This document shows, piece after piece, positions 1-14,070 of a DNA stretch of 64,000 bases (position 1 is the stretch's first letter; each line of letters opens with the position of its first letter). Position numbers and translations under genes: made by a program. The DNA is from Rhea pennata (taxonomy: Eukaryota; Chordata; Aves; Rheiformes; Rheidae): contig NC_084663.1 of assembly GCF_028389875.1 (NCBI RefSeq), positions 13,158,666-13,222,665 of the forward strand, read 5' to 3'. The notes under the pieces were generated by a model. That model made no database searches. It saw nothing but the letters and a program-made list of their open reading frames with translations, and was not told the DNA's origin.

Positions 1-3000
1 TTAGCCGGCGCTTTCTGGATTTGCCCCTCAGCCGGCTGAGTTTCTTGAGTTTGATTCACCCTGCCATTGAGTTTGTTGCAAGATGAGTCTTGGGGTAGCA
101 CGAGTAGCTTTGCGAATTTTTGGAATCGTGATTCCACGTGATGCTAAATTATGTACAAAATTCACCCCATGGGTTTGTCACAAGCAGGCGATTTTAAAGA
201 ATAGATGTTTAAGATAAATTTTGGGGTATTTACTGAAGATTTCTGTATGTAAAATGCAATGTTTCAGTACGTGCAAAGCCATTGCTGGTTAGCATGGAGA
301 AGGCCCAAGCTCCGCAGCAGTAGCAAGTTTCTGAAGGGCACTGAAGAAACCCTCAGTTCATGTTTCAGCACTACTGCAGGGACGAAAACCACAAATGTCA
401 GAGTCGATACCAATACAGGGCTTTTGCGTACCAGTGAATCAGCACAATTCTGAAATTCATTCAATCCTTTGATTTTTACTTGTTGTGACTCCCCCAGAGA
501 GCACCTCAAGATGTACTCCACACCCACAGCTCAGGTGACTCTACTTCTTGAATACATATGTACAGTAGTCCAGTCATTCACTAATTTTTGGACTTACAGC
601 ATGCTTATTTGTCTTGGCTTTACAGATATACTTCTTTCCTGTTGCATATAAGCTTTTTATGCAGTTATTCTAAACTTACTAAGAATTCTCTGCTCTAACA
701 GTAGTAAAATATCTTTATGTCACTGGTTCTGTTAATTCTAATGATTGGTCCTAGGCTGTTCCTCCCCTTCCTTTAGGAATGGTACCTTCCAGTCTCTCCA
801 TGTGCATGAAAAGTGACAAGCATGGGTCCCCATATTTCTACTTATTGGGCCACCCTAAAGACACGGTTTGTAAACTCTGCATGTATATTATCTTTCTCTA
901 ATATGCTTTTATTTCTCACAACTGTCAATAGACTCTTTTCCAGCTTTTTCTGACACACAAGCTGGCTTAGTGGTTTCTACATTGTTGCGCTCTTCTTTCG
1001 TAACCGATTATCTAAGATATCAAAACACCTGTGAGTTTTACAAATGTATTTTAATCTCCTAAGTAATTAGTTATTCCCATGTTCCACTGCTTCTAGTGCA
1101 AGAAATACAGCTAGCTATAGGCCTGCTATATATTGGCTTTTTTCTCATGACAAAAATTAATGCTATGGATACAACTTTTCAGGCAGAAAACCTTAAATTT
1201 TGAGGAGCCAAAGCCATGATTTTCCCCTTACCTATGGAACCTGTCTTGCAAACATATGAGTGATGTGAAGGTAGAGGTTATATGTTGATCTCAAATCATA
1301 TTTATATGCAGCTTCTTGAAGAAATTACTAATGTAATATTGAAGATTTTTTTGAAAAACACTGTAATGGAATACTCATTTTTTTTAAACCCAGGGGCTAT
1401 GCAGAAGTTACACATAGCACTTTGCACTTGATTTCAAGCTGTTTCCTTCATAAATCAGATCTTACTGCAAAGCCCGTTCACATACATCAAACGTAATATT
1501 GAATCATGCCCCAGAAACGATACCTGTAAAGGAAAGAAAAACTTATTTTTTCCATTTTTTTTTTTTTTGATTCCTGTCATCAGAGAAAACTCAAATGTTT
1601 TGAGATGCATTCAGTCTCAGGGCTGTTGACTTTGCACAATGAAATATATTTGCTATCATTATAAGGAAGTGGCAGGCCAGTCTCACGCACTGAAGTAGCC
1701 AGATTGGAAATAGAAAGGAAGTTGTCCAAAAGTATCCTCTCAACCTCTGTGCTTTGAGTTAGCTCCTCCATTATGTAAAATTCCTGCCCCCAACACCCAG
1801 GCTTACACTGTATTTCAGTAAGTTATCCATTGTGTGCTTGCAAATTGGGGTGCTCTGATTGCTTGCTTGCAAATATTTCCAGCTACAGCTTGTTTCCAAC
1901 TTGCGTGTACAAGTAAGAATTTTCTAGATGCAGCCTTGCCCCTATATATTGCTCATACAAAACTAGGCTCATCTAGGGGCCATCTGACACCTGGCACCAG
2001 TGCAGTGCAATGGCGTGTGCTGCACCCTGGCCTCTTTCAACGCCGCAGAAGCTCTGAGCCCTCCTAGCGACAGAGAAGTTTCTGCACAGTGTAGAAACCT
2101 GAACTGCCCCATTCCTTGAACTCCTTCTCACCATGCTTCTGCTTTGCTGTCCTTAGCACTTGAAGAAAAGTAATTCAGAGAGTTGAGATGGTTAGAAGTG
2201 TGTGCTAGGTAGTGGCATTAGGGGCAGTTTGCAGGTCTCAGTTGTCGAGCACAGGAAGCTCAGTGACCTACAGTTCCACCATAAGTGCTATGCATTTATA
2301 ACCATAACTTTCTGTTTGTCATCTTCACTTTTCCTCTTATAGCACGACAGAGGAAATAAATCTTTCTTCCTGAAATAAATAGCCATTTCCATCCTATACA
2401 AATACAGCTTGAGTCGGTTGTGCACAGTCCCTCAGCAGTGAATGCTGCTCTGATTATTTACTTGGCAGGGAGTTTTGGAACAAAACTTTTTTCCCAGTAA
2501 AGCTATATCCAGAAAAATCAAAAGTAATTTAGTTCGGGATAACACCAAAAATCAAAATATTTTAACTGACAAAAAAGTACAATCGGGCCAAATAAAAATA
2601 TGTGTGTACCATTGCAAAATGTTTCATTATCAGATATTTTTACAAAATAATTTTCAAAGAACGGGAATATTCTGAAGAGCCAGTTTTGCAATGGGGGCTT
2701 TTTCCAACAAAAATGTCTGGGTTACCCACATAATCAAAAGACATATCACCTAGGTTCTAACATACCTTAGGAGAGGCTCCTCACCATAACAATATAGGAC
2801 AGTCTGTTGAGTCTGTACTTCTCTTGTAGGAATTATTCCATTTTGTATAAACAGTTATTCACTAAAAAAATGATCAATGGTCTTATTTGAAGTTAGATAT
2901 AGCACAAGAGAGATGCAGGTTCTAGAATGTGATTTAGAAAGCACACCCACAGGAAGGGATATCTGCCTAAATTCTGTGCTACGTTCCTGTGCACCATGAG

Positions 3001-4009
3001 TTTGGTAGGCTTAATCAGTGACCATTTAAACTTTCAAAAATACCTGAAAAATGGGAGCTTATATTATGTTTTCGTTGTATGTATGCAGCTAAAGATTTCG
3101 AAACTCCAAACTGCAGTTTTCTAGTTCTTCAATTCTGTTAGTACCTCTAAAGTTCTCATATTTGTATAACAATCAGCTTCTGGGCATCTTGGCCTATATA
3201 ATTAAGCCAGATACACCTATCTGTATGCAGTACCAATCAGATAATCTGATTCATCCTATTTTTAATGCTCATTTTTATAAATCTCTAGAGCTGAGTTTGA
3301 CTGTTATTCAGAATTTGAACTATCTGCTGTATCATTCATCTGATGTGAGAGCAAAAATCAATAGTCATTTTGGAAAAGTGCCCTTTCCTTCTGTGACCAC
3401 CTTGATGGAACTGAGAACATTCATTCATATTCATGCTGCATTTGCGATACCACCCTCTTATTTTTAGCAATATCAACTTAATTTCAGAAGCCTGTGGTGT
3501 GTAAAAAGTAATAAAAAAAATTAAAAAGGGAGTAACTAAATGAATCAAAATACTGGTTAATAAAATTAGTCTAAAACCATTTTGAACCAATTTGAATATG
3601 AGCTCCCAAAGGTTCTGGCTGTTTTATTGCTATGGGTAAAAATTATTCAAGGACAAAACTGAATATTAAAATTTGTTTTACAAACACATCCATAGCATTT
3701 AATAAATATGTAGCAGCTGGCAGGAAAGTAGAACATGCTTCTGTTAAAACACAGGGTATGTATGAGTATGGACATATGGGTGTGTATACACACTTCTGTC
3801 TGCAAATTTCTGTTTTAAAAGAGATAGTGACCTTTTGCATAGGTATCCCTTGATACTGAAATAGAAACACCATTTTGAAAAAGAGGCAGACAGACAGGAA
3901 GACTTTCTGAGTCTTTTTAAGCTTCTAGTGAAGAGATACCATAGCCTTACTTTTTGAATGTGGAAATACTGAGTCCATTCCATACTCCTAAATGCTGCTT
4001 TTGCAATAA

Positions 4010-4190
4010 ACCCCCAGTGACCTTGGCCAGACCAGCTGAATTCTTAAACCCACTCTTCCACATCTGTATAATGGGGATAGTAATATTTACTTACTAACTC
4101 ATGAGAGTGTTATGATGATAAATTATTTAATGCTTGAAAAGCACTTTGAAGATTAAAATTCCTAGTCGACTACTCAACATTATTATTAAA
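4010..4190 (+). repeat. MIR-type (CORE-SINE) fragment
   Basis: The segment follows the body of the amniote MIR SINE in order. It has a GTGACCTTGG block at about 4017-4026, a CATCTGTATAATGGGGATAG block at about 4061-4080, then TAATA and a run resembling the part that reads 'cctacctcatagggttgttatgatgattaaat', and an ATTATTATTA tail near 4181. The tRNA-derived head is not recognisable, so this is a 5'-truncated, diverged copy. It lies in the sense orientation within the last MAGI2 intron. I recognised it by eye; no alignment score is available. Confidence 0.7.
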
Positions 4191-7100
4191 GCAGAACTTC
4201 ACTAATCCACGTGCATTATAATCCATACCAAAATTGGCAGTATGTCCCCAACTCTGAGCAAAGATTTAATAATAAGGCAGTTGAGCAAGTTCTCTTATTA
4301 TGAAAGCTTAATTACTTTTACATAATATACCAGAGTAGTTTTACTAATACAGTGTAATGTGTAGATAATTACAGCTGAAATACAGTGTCTAAAATAGATG
4401 AACAAACATTATCCTTGGTTTTGTTCATGTAAACTGGCAAGCAGACTTAACAACCAAAGAAGGGAAAAATCCCACACCTGAATCTTTTTCTAACCTTTTC
4501 TTTGTGGCTTCCTATACTCATATTCAGAAGTTAAGCACCCAAGATAAAGGGCCTGAAGGAACACAACCATTGCTCCTGGTCTCCCCTGAATCCATTTCTT
4601 CCTTCTTGTAACCCAGAGAAATGGGAAAAAAACTGGCATCTGGTGACACTTGCTGTGTCTTTGCACATTGCCATGGGAACTCAAGCCAAAAGGGAGTTTT
4701 TCTGATAGTATCTAGTCTCCTGCTGCTGAAGCCTACCACGTCCTAAAAACCCTCTCCTGCCAGTCATTCTTCAGTCCCTCTCATCCATAACGTAACAACA
4801 GGTCCCCCAGTTGGCAGCTAGAAGGTGTGTTCCCAGTCCGCGTTGGCCTCCCTGCACTGGTGATGCTCCAGTGTGATGTTAGTCTTGCAATACAGATCTC
4901 CATAGTTAAGGGAACAGCGTTATTCCTGCTGCCTCGTCCATTGATTCTCATAGCAAAGGTTATTCAGTAGCTTCTTTAATTGACAGACTTTAGGGTATCT
5001 AAAATCTATTCCACATCTCTTCAGCTGGGTGCAAGATTCCTATAGCAGCATGCATTTCTCCACCAGAGAGCAGATCCTCTTGTCTACATTTCTAAGTGAA
5101 TTGTGATTTGCAGGGGTTAAACATCATACTGTGCAGAAGGACCTCAAAATGTTGTGGGTCCATCTCTGTCTTGAAGTAAATAAGAACATTACACCGAGTA
5201 CCTCCAGATAAAGACTCCTTCTCTAAAATTCTCCACTGAACTTGGATACAGGGGCTTTGCATTTATTTAAGTGATTCATGTCATGAGGATGTAAAAAGAC
5301 TGGCTTTTTAGCTAGCCTAAAATAATCCAGAAACAATGCTCAGCTCTTTTAGGGACAAAACTACAACTATTAAAGTATAAGAAGTTGTATAAAAGCACAG
5401 TTACAAGCAATGAAGCTGCACAGGAAAAGCCTTGTCAGAGGTATGGTGCTATGATACCTAAGACTAAATTAAACTACCAGAGCCTCTTATGACTCTAGTC
5501 CTTGGCACCTAAAATTTGATGTGTCTAAGTGGCCAAATGGAGTGTGGTTTAAAAAAATATTCCAACCGTTAGAGAGGAGAAGGCAAGCTTTTTTCACAGA
5601 GGCAGCTACAGGCAGCAATGCAGTGCCCAGCTGATGCTCTATGGCCCAACAGCAAGCAGGGGTTAGGCGAGCTCTTGGCCTCTGTCAGATTTCTTATAGC
5701 TTGGGAAAAAAACAGAAAATAAAATGCAATTTTAAACATTAACAGTATGACTTAACTGCCACTCTCCAACTGATGTTTAACAAACATGACCGTAGAGCAT
5801 ATTATATATTTCTTTAGCTACAGCAAACCAGAATTTTAAACATCTGGGTTTTCTAATGAGTACACGCAAACTGCACAATATTAAGAGCTGAATATTGCAA
5901 CATAGGATTCGTTTATTCATTCACTTCCATCTCATTGCACAGTTTTCAGAAAAAATTATCTCAGCATCCAAAGGATATCAGAGATGACGACAGACACTGC
6001 AGTAAGCCTGGTGCCTGGGTCAGCTCCGCACCTTCAATACTCAGTGCCTTAGAGCCTAAAAAGAGTTTACAGAGACATCTAATTCTGCAGCCAGCTCCTG
6101 TCCTAGACAGGATTGGACCATATTCATGAGTTTTGTAAATGGTGATGCATTTAAGCCAAGTTACATGTATCGCTTAAGATCATGCTGAGATCTTAAACAA
6201 GAACTGTCAGCATTCAGCACTTGTCAGAAAAAAACTTTTAGCAGCATTTAATGTACAGTCAAAATGCTCTGAATTCATTAGCTGTTAACTGCATCTTATA
6301 TATTATCTATATAGCCTCAATAATAACATCTACTTACTGACTAGTCAGGATGTGGTGCCTATTGTCAGCACCCATTTTAGCTGTGATAATTAATAATTTT
6401 AATATTTAACTTTAATTAAGTGTATAATGTCTGATTCTTAAATTATTCAGTCTTTATAGCATGTTTTTCATTAATACCACACATTCTATTAACATATTTA
6501 TGAACACCTTTTAAAAACTAATTAAAGAGTCATTATCTTTTTTAATTACGCAGCAACTTGCAATGTAGATTTCCCAGCTTCACCATGGCTCTGGAAGAAT
6601 ACTGCTGAGGTTTCTGTAGCTTGCCTGATCATATAGAAAAAAAAAAGAAGGCTTTCTTGATGAAGGGCTGAGTTCCTATTACCTGAGTAGCTCTGGTCTG
6701 ATAGATATGCGAGATGCTCAGCATTTATAAAGGGGTACCGAACTGCACACAGTGAATGATAATTTGTTGTAAGAAAGAGTAACATCATTCAAGACCAGCA
6801 CCCAGGATGTGCACAGACTTAATGCTGATGCAGTGATGAGGAGCTTGCAGTACAGGATAAAAGCACGGTACCAACTGCAATTTTGTATTCCAGCTATTCA
6901 CAATATTAGTGAATAATCCTGTAACATTTACACAGACACATTAACCTAATGCAAGGAAAAGTCAAATTTACCCTGTCCACTTAGGTCAGTCATGATAATT
7001 GGCTTAAATATTTAACAGATAGGACTATTTACTAAATCCATATCTGTTGGGAACAAAGGCAAAATGGGTATTGCAGTGAATGATAAACTTTGTACTCATA

Positions 7101-10100
7101 ATCATCTGACCTTGATTAAGATTCACAGCCAGAAGACTATTAATAAATTAAGCAGTGTCTGAAGCAGAACCTATTTATACAGTGTGGCTTTTATTTATTT
7201 TTTCCCCCTCTCTCATTCTGCAGTAGGTTTAGGAAGTACTTTTCTGCATGGAAAAAAAATATCTTTTTTCACTCGTGCTATTGTCAGAGCAGTGTTAAAA
7301 TTGTCTTAGTCCTGAGTACAGAATTGTTGCAAGTTCTGTTTTATGTTGTTGGAGAGGATCAAATGATCCAGAACTTAGGCATACTTTTTTTTTTTAATCT
7401 CAATGAGTTGTTTGTAGATTTTTATTTAAGAGGTGAGCAACAGCAGCACAATCCCACCAGGCTAAAGTTAGATGCAGCACCCCAAATTCATCCAAGTCCC
7501 CAAGCCAATCCAGTCCACTCACTTTACCAGGACTCTCCTACCCAGTGTCTCTCTGAATTCATCAGTTAGCACCTTCATGAGACTGAAAGTTTTCTGGCCA
7601 CTTGTCTGCAGTCACAATGCTTGGGTGCACCCAAGAGCCCATCCAGGGGCAAGGGTGGTAAATCTGTGCAATCCACTCGGCTTTGGTCTGCGTCTCAGAA
7701 AAGCCTTTGCTGGAGCAGCTGCCCAGCGTTTCTGATCAGCTGAGTATACGTCCAAGAGAAGAGCAGATATCTGACTCCAGAGGTCTTTCAGAGACACCCA
7801 TCTCTCTGCCTGAATTTACAAAGCAATTAAATAATTATCTCAAGTGATTAGGGTGGTAAAATGCTTGTGCAGCTGTGCCGTAGTTAATGACCAACTCAAG
7901 GAAAAGGATTTGCTCAGGATGCAGTGGATATAGAATAGGAGCAGAAACAGAGCATGGAGTAAGAGTAGGAATTCATCTTTTCAGGTCAGATTAATCACAT
8001 CTGAATGGTTTTTAGTTAACCAGCTTTAAAAGCAAATATTGTACCTAAAAATTTGAAAACTGCTTCCATCTGTAGTGCTTTATACAGATTAATGCAGACA
8101 CACAAATCAACGTATACGATAAATTTCTTGTTCCAAGAAAACAAAAAAAAACTTTTAGAAAAATGCTGAATGTTTTCCCTCACAACATGCAGTTTTGCTT
8201 TCTCTGAACGATATCTAAATTTTTCCTTTCTCTGTCACTGTTCTCTTAATTTCAAAAACAAGCAATACCATCTCCTGCATTTCTGCAGATTTGGTCTTCC
8301 AAGTGTAACTAATAATCTGCTCTTTCTGAAGTGTTGTTCAATAATCCTCAGATTAGCTTTCTGAACATGGAAGCACTTTTTTCTAAGAAAACTTCCATGC
8401 ATAATATAGAAATGGTAGATGGAAAGAAATTTTACCTAAGTCAGGATCATTCAAGATCTCACCACATGGCCCCATGCAAGAACTCCACAGACACCACCTC
8501 CATTGTAAAAAGATTGTGGGGCATCTTCCACTTAATATCTAGGTAAAGGATAAAATTAAAGATGCCTATAATGAAGCCAATGGAAATAATTTTTTGGTTA
8601 TAAGTAACAATAGGGAATCCAGAAAAAAAATGAGACAACAGAGTATAAAATACACTGGGGAGCGTATAAAGAAGGAAGTAGAGCTACGCTTCCCAGTGTT
8701 GGAATAGGTCAGAGTCAATGACTGAATTTTCTGCATGTAAAATTAACTATTTGATGTTGATGGAGGGGATAAAAATCTCCTTCTCCCAGCCTACCTTTAC
8801 AGTCACTGTTCTTGTGGACACCTGCAGAAGCTGTGCCACCAGGAGCTCAGTATAGCTCTTCCAGTATTAGACTTGTCGTGAAAAGAAAAACCTATAATGA
8901 CTTTGGTCACAGAGAGACTAGAGCAGTCCTTTTTTCACACTCCAAACATCAGTCTTTCCTAACAAATCACTACAAAAACCCTCAACACAAAATTCAGAAG
9001 CAAAAGACTCAGGGACTGAAATGCATGTTCTTTATTTTTCTTGTCTTTGTATAACTCACCCTGTTTACACTGCCCAGCCATCCTTAACCTGTGCAAAAAA
9101 ATATGTGCAACCTCAAAATGACAAAATACTAAAAGGGCATAAAAATTTCACTCTTAAACAAAATTACACTTACAAGCTACTATAAATATTCAGAGTCACT
9201 ATGACATTACTGAGTACATACACGCTAACAGTGTAATGAATGTGGTTACGTCAAGTTAGTATGAAATTAGATAGGTTTTCATTGCAACAGAAAAAAGACG
9301 CCACAGTACCAAACAGATCACTAGCTGCATTTGTAGGGGAAAAAATAGCTCCTATGCCAGAGTAACTGATTATAAACTAGATCTATTTTTGTGAAAGTAT
9401 ATGGCACGTATGTCACTTTTGTACCTAAAATCAACATTTTGCAGCCATCGCACACTGCCACCATAGCAAAGGCAGCACAGGAGCAATACTAGGGATGAAA
9501 TGGCCATGTAGCCCCATGGGGAGTGAACAGGTGAAAGATTGTATCACTACAGAAGCTGCCTAAATCATTTTATCAAGTTTATTAGTACTGAGGGTTCTGA
9601 CTGTGGATAAGAGCAGTGGAAAGCAAGTGGACTTCTGTCTTTTAAGCCAAGCAAAGAATAATTTGTGAGAAAACATTTGCATAGCAATATTGAATAATTA
9701 ACAAGAAGTGAAAGTTTGTAGGCAAAATTATGGGCAGCATATAAGACAGATAAAGTTCCCATCGCTGCTAACTTTCTTGGAGAGGCTGGCAGGGAGGGTG
9801 AAAGGAGAGGACGATGTGTCATAGCACACCTGCATGAGGCCGACAGCTGAACAGAAGGTACCAAGAGCTTTTCCAACTATCACAACCTCACAAAATCATT
9901 TACTTCAGGAGACAAAGAGCACTGAATATCTGGGCTGTGGAAGCTCCAGGATGAAAGATTAAAATACTTTAAATGTCTGAAATATCCCTCCTTAGAGAAC
10001 ATTAAAGACAAGCTACAGGAGACCAGTGCAATCAGGAACATCACAGGCAGGCCAAGCTGTAATGAGAAAGAACCGAGTGCATTGCTGGTGTAACACCACT

Positions 10101-12559
10101 AGAAATAGTGGATGCTCACCAGGGGACAATTTGTCTCATTTTCTTTATTAGCAGCATCTGTAAGAGCTGTTTGCCACCTTCTGGCAGTGCATAATTTCAA
10201 ACAAAAAGCAAGAAAAAAAATATTGCACCATATTCTTTATTTAGTTAAAAAACTCTTTGATCCCCTAGGAAAGTAATCCTGGGAAAATACAAAACAGCTG
10301 CTGAGACATTTCAGGGAATATTTAATTCATACTACTGAAAGTGTTCAGGCATAAAAATATTGTACATTATTCACCTACTTTGGAAATTAAAAAGGTATTG
10401 AGATTTTATTTTACTTAAGTAATAAAATGTGATAGTCATTTTTATTAATGATACTATTAGCTATTAAAGAAATTAGTGCTTTATGGGTAATTTTCTCTGA
10501 TGAAAAATCCCAATTCTTGATGCACTAGTAAGTAACTATTTAAAATATGTCACTACAAAAGGAGAACCTAGTAGCAAATCTGAAGCTTGGCAGAGCCATA
10601 AGCAGTGCAGGACTACACTTGGCAGAACCTTATATGTGCAAGCTCCAAAGAAAACTTAAGTATTGCAGCAAATTTTAAGAAATTATCAGTATGTTGAGCT
10701 CTTACCTCTGATCTAGTACCTAGGCAATGCTGGGAATAGACAGGCAAACCTCTCTTTTTGGTTGACAATGAAGCTGAAGTCTCTTTGACTAGTGGTTTGA
10801 GTGCGAGCCGTGAGTAAGCACTGGATTCAGGTAGAGGAGTAGGTTTTGAGAGAGGAGCAAGTAGATCTATGAGATTAACAACCTCATTTCTAGTCCACTG
10901 AATGTGTACAAGCCAAGAGAGCAAAGCAAACAATTCATATATATGGCACTTCTATCTTAAACAAAAAATCCTTAGACAGAAAACTTCTATTCTTGATGTT
11001 TTCCCCTTGTCACTATTCCCCCCTCCAAACAGCTATGTTCATCTCTTACTTGTCCTCCTACACCCTGAAGATCTTATATATGTGGTGTCTCTTGCTCAGT
11101 TAGCAATTTACTCCTTGCCTGGGAGTTGTGTGAAACAGCTTGTAGGTGACTCATTCTTGCACATTATATAGGGAAGTACCGCCAACATGTGTGCCAGTAG
11201 ATTATGGAAACTAAAAGGCACCCAGAAAACACCTACTAAATTACACCAAGTCAAATACCATCATAATGACAGATTATACTGCAGCTTCCAGCTCATTTAT
11301 CTTGTGTAAATTAATAGGTCAAGGGAGATTTTCTCCTTTCAGAAAAGGCAGGAAGGCATCTATTAGCCTTCAGTGAGGTGTACGCCTTTGAAGAAGCATT
11401 TCTCCTCTTGCAGGGATGATATCCATAGTGACAAAGTCAAATACAAATTTAAAACGGCATCATACTTAAATCTGTCGTGTAGCTTCAACTGAATTTGGTG
11501 TCTTTCCCTTCTGCGTGTATGTTGTTGCGCAGTAGTAGTTCATGCTCTGTTAAACAATTACTGTCTTCAAATCCTTCCAGAGGGGAAGAGGGCGAAAAAA
11601 GTGACAATATTGCTCAGTCTCTGTTTCAGAATGTTTGCAAACTGTTTTGAGCTACTTTAGGATAACAGACACTAAAAGTAGGTTGTGTTCACAATTGCTA
11701 CCATAGTAGTATGTAACCTTTGTATTGTACAAATCCTAAAAACTGAGGCAAAAAATCAGTGATTCTGAAGTATTAAGTGTCTCCAAAATGCAGCTATAAC
11801 CTCAGAATAAACCGAGAGAGAAATCATTAGGTTAGTTGCTCTGAAGAATAAAATTATGGATTTTTCTCATATTTATATTTGCTATGGAAAAGCAAACATC
11901 TTAGCAATGGTTGAACAAGCCCAAATGAACCCTTATGGTTTGAACACAGCTCTTGAAAAGGCTTTTCTTTTGAGCAACAGATTACTTGCATTGCTGCACT
12001 TTGCTCTACCCTGGCAATTTTGATACTTCCTCATAATGTTCAAACATTAGGGGAAGTAGGTTTCAGTACCCTCACATCTATATTCCCTTCACTAGCAAGT
12101 TACATTACAATGATGCTTTGTTGATATTAGCATTTACCAAGGTTAAAGGATGACTTTCTACATAATTTCCTCTCGTTTAATAGAAGCAGTAGGTTGGGCT
12201 GGGCTCATTTCCATCTCCACTGACGGTGCTTAGAGCTCACAGACACTTACTGTTCTCAAGTTCTTATACACAAGTACTGTATTACCACAAAATCGAAGAA
12301 TGTGGGTTATTTTTTTTTCCTTGACAGCTTTGTCCCTCAGCCCCAGGGGACGTAGCTTATATAGAGGCTGTCCCAACAAGAACGTTAGGCACAGTAGTTC
12401 AAACAAGCTGCAGCCAGTGGCTCACACAGCCAAACTCCCCTTGAAATTATGGCTGCAAGTCTTGTTTAGTTAGTGGAATTTTCTTTTTGGTAAGCTTTTT
12501 TTGTGGGGGAGTGGGGAAAACCAGATAATGTCTATAATATTGTATGTTCTAGCTTATAT

Positions 12560-12615
12560 ACATATATATGTGTGCACACACACACACACACACACGGATA
12601 CACACAGATACACTC
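12560..12615. repeat. CA microsatellite with flanking TA/TG
   Basis: An ATATATATGTGTG stretch leads into about ten uninterrupted CA units (12575-12595), followed by imperfect CACAGATACACTCACA. It is a simple repeat inside the MAGI2 intron. Open frames crossing it are not coding. Confidence 0.95.
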
Positions 12616-14049
12616 ACATATTATTACATGTACCTATTCAGATATGTTCCCATTTAGTAATTTCTAGTGATGTTCCAACCAGCTATAAATGCTCACTGAA
12701 ACACTTGGTGATTCTTTCCTCACCTCCAAAAATAAAAGTAAAAAGATTTGAAAATTGTCTTGAGGGGCAATTCATCAATGAATCAATGCAGGAATCCCTA
12801 TAATTCTCTTATCTCCAGGGAATTAATAACGCAGCAGGCCCATTCACCCCAGGTCTCCTTTACCCTAAGTGTCCCATAAAAGGCTGGTAGGATATGGTCC
12901 TTCATGCTCTGGAGGAGCAGCGAGCAGCATTTACCACCCTGTTTTTCAATGGGAGCCACCTGGCTGGCCCTCCTCCCTCCTGGACGAGGGAGAGTTGATT
13001 TCAGCAGGGTGGCATATTTTGTACATTGGCAATCTCACTACCTGATAGTATCTTCCTGCTCCTGGCCGTTTGAGGTTTTTACTGGCATGTCACTAATGCT
13101 TCCCAAAGTAACGAGCTATTTTCATAACTTCAGGTGCTCCCAGGGCCTTGAATGAGATCTGATAATGGCCGGCTGCTCCCCACTGCCGCTCAGTGAAAAA
13201 CATCATCTCATGGGCAACTGGGAAAGAAAGACTGTAGTTAAGTCAAATGCATTGGTCAAGCCAAGCCCTCAACACCCCTTCTACCCTAGGGAGCTGCTGA
13301 TGCCATAAACAGCTCAAGCTGAGACTGTTTCTGTTTCCTTCATTCATTCCTACATTCATTCACATATTAATACTATAGTGGGGAAGAAAAATCACTGCAG
13401 GCATTTTTGCAGTACTGCACGGGTGTGGGGCCCCTCTCTGACCCCCAAGAGTCTGTGCTGCTGTGGAGGCACGGAGCAGGGAGCAGCTCAGGGACCGGGA
13501 ACGATCTCCCGACGGTCGCAGGGCAGTCAATGCAGGCTAACTTACACTGCAGGGAGGCAGCATAAATTAGCTTGTACTGAACTCCCTGCCACTGCAAATG
13601 GATCGATTTTCCCGTCCCCAGGCTAGCTTGTTCAGAGCTAGCTCAGGTACCTCACTGATGCACAAAAGGCATATTCACACTGCACTGCGTATTTCCCCTA
13701 AAAAAAATCAGGCAAAAGTGGCTTGGACCCAGAGAATGATCACTGGTTTGGGTGCTAACTAACACAGAGTCTCATGGATTTCAGCTCTAAAATGAGTGGG
13801 CTCCCAGCCAGGTGGGGGCTGCTCCTCCTCTGCTACCCAAACTTGCGTTACTGCACCAGGGGCTTGCAACACTCTAGAGCAAAATTAAAGAACAAGCTTA
13901 TAGAAACAAATGCTTTCTTATAGGCGAGCTCATCAGAGCTGATAACTCTACATGCCTGAGCCCTCCTTTCATTTTTTCTTGCTCAAGTGCCAAACAGGGA
14001 GCAGATGGTACATTACTCAGCCTTAACTGGAGGGTAAGAAAGTGTGATT

Positions 14050-14070
14050 AAAAAAAAAAAAAAAAAAAAA
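14050..14070. repeat. Poly(A) run, 21 nt
   Basis: An uninterrupted run of 21 A follows GTGATT and precedes TCAGTTGAGA. No retroposed gene copy is recognisable upstream on the same strand, so it is called a simple homopolymer. Confidence 0.9.

Noticed and set aside
12501..12803. 100-codon frame across the CA microsatellite
   Set aside because: The repeat encodes a His/Thr run; this is a known artefact of CA repeats.
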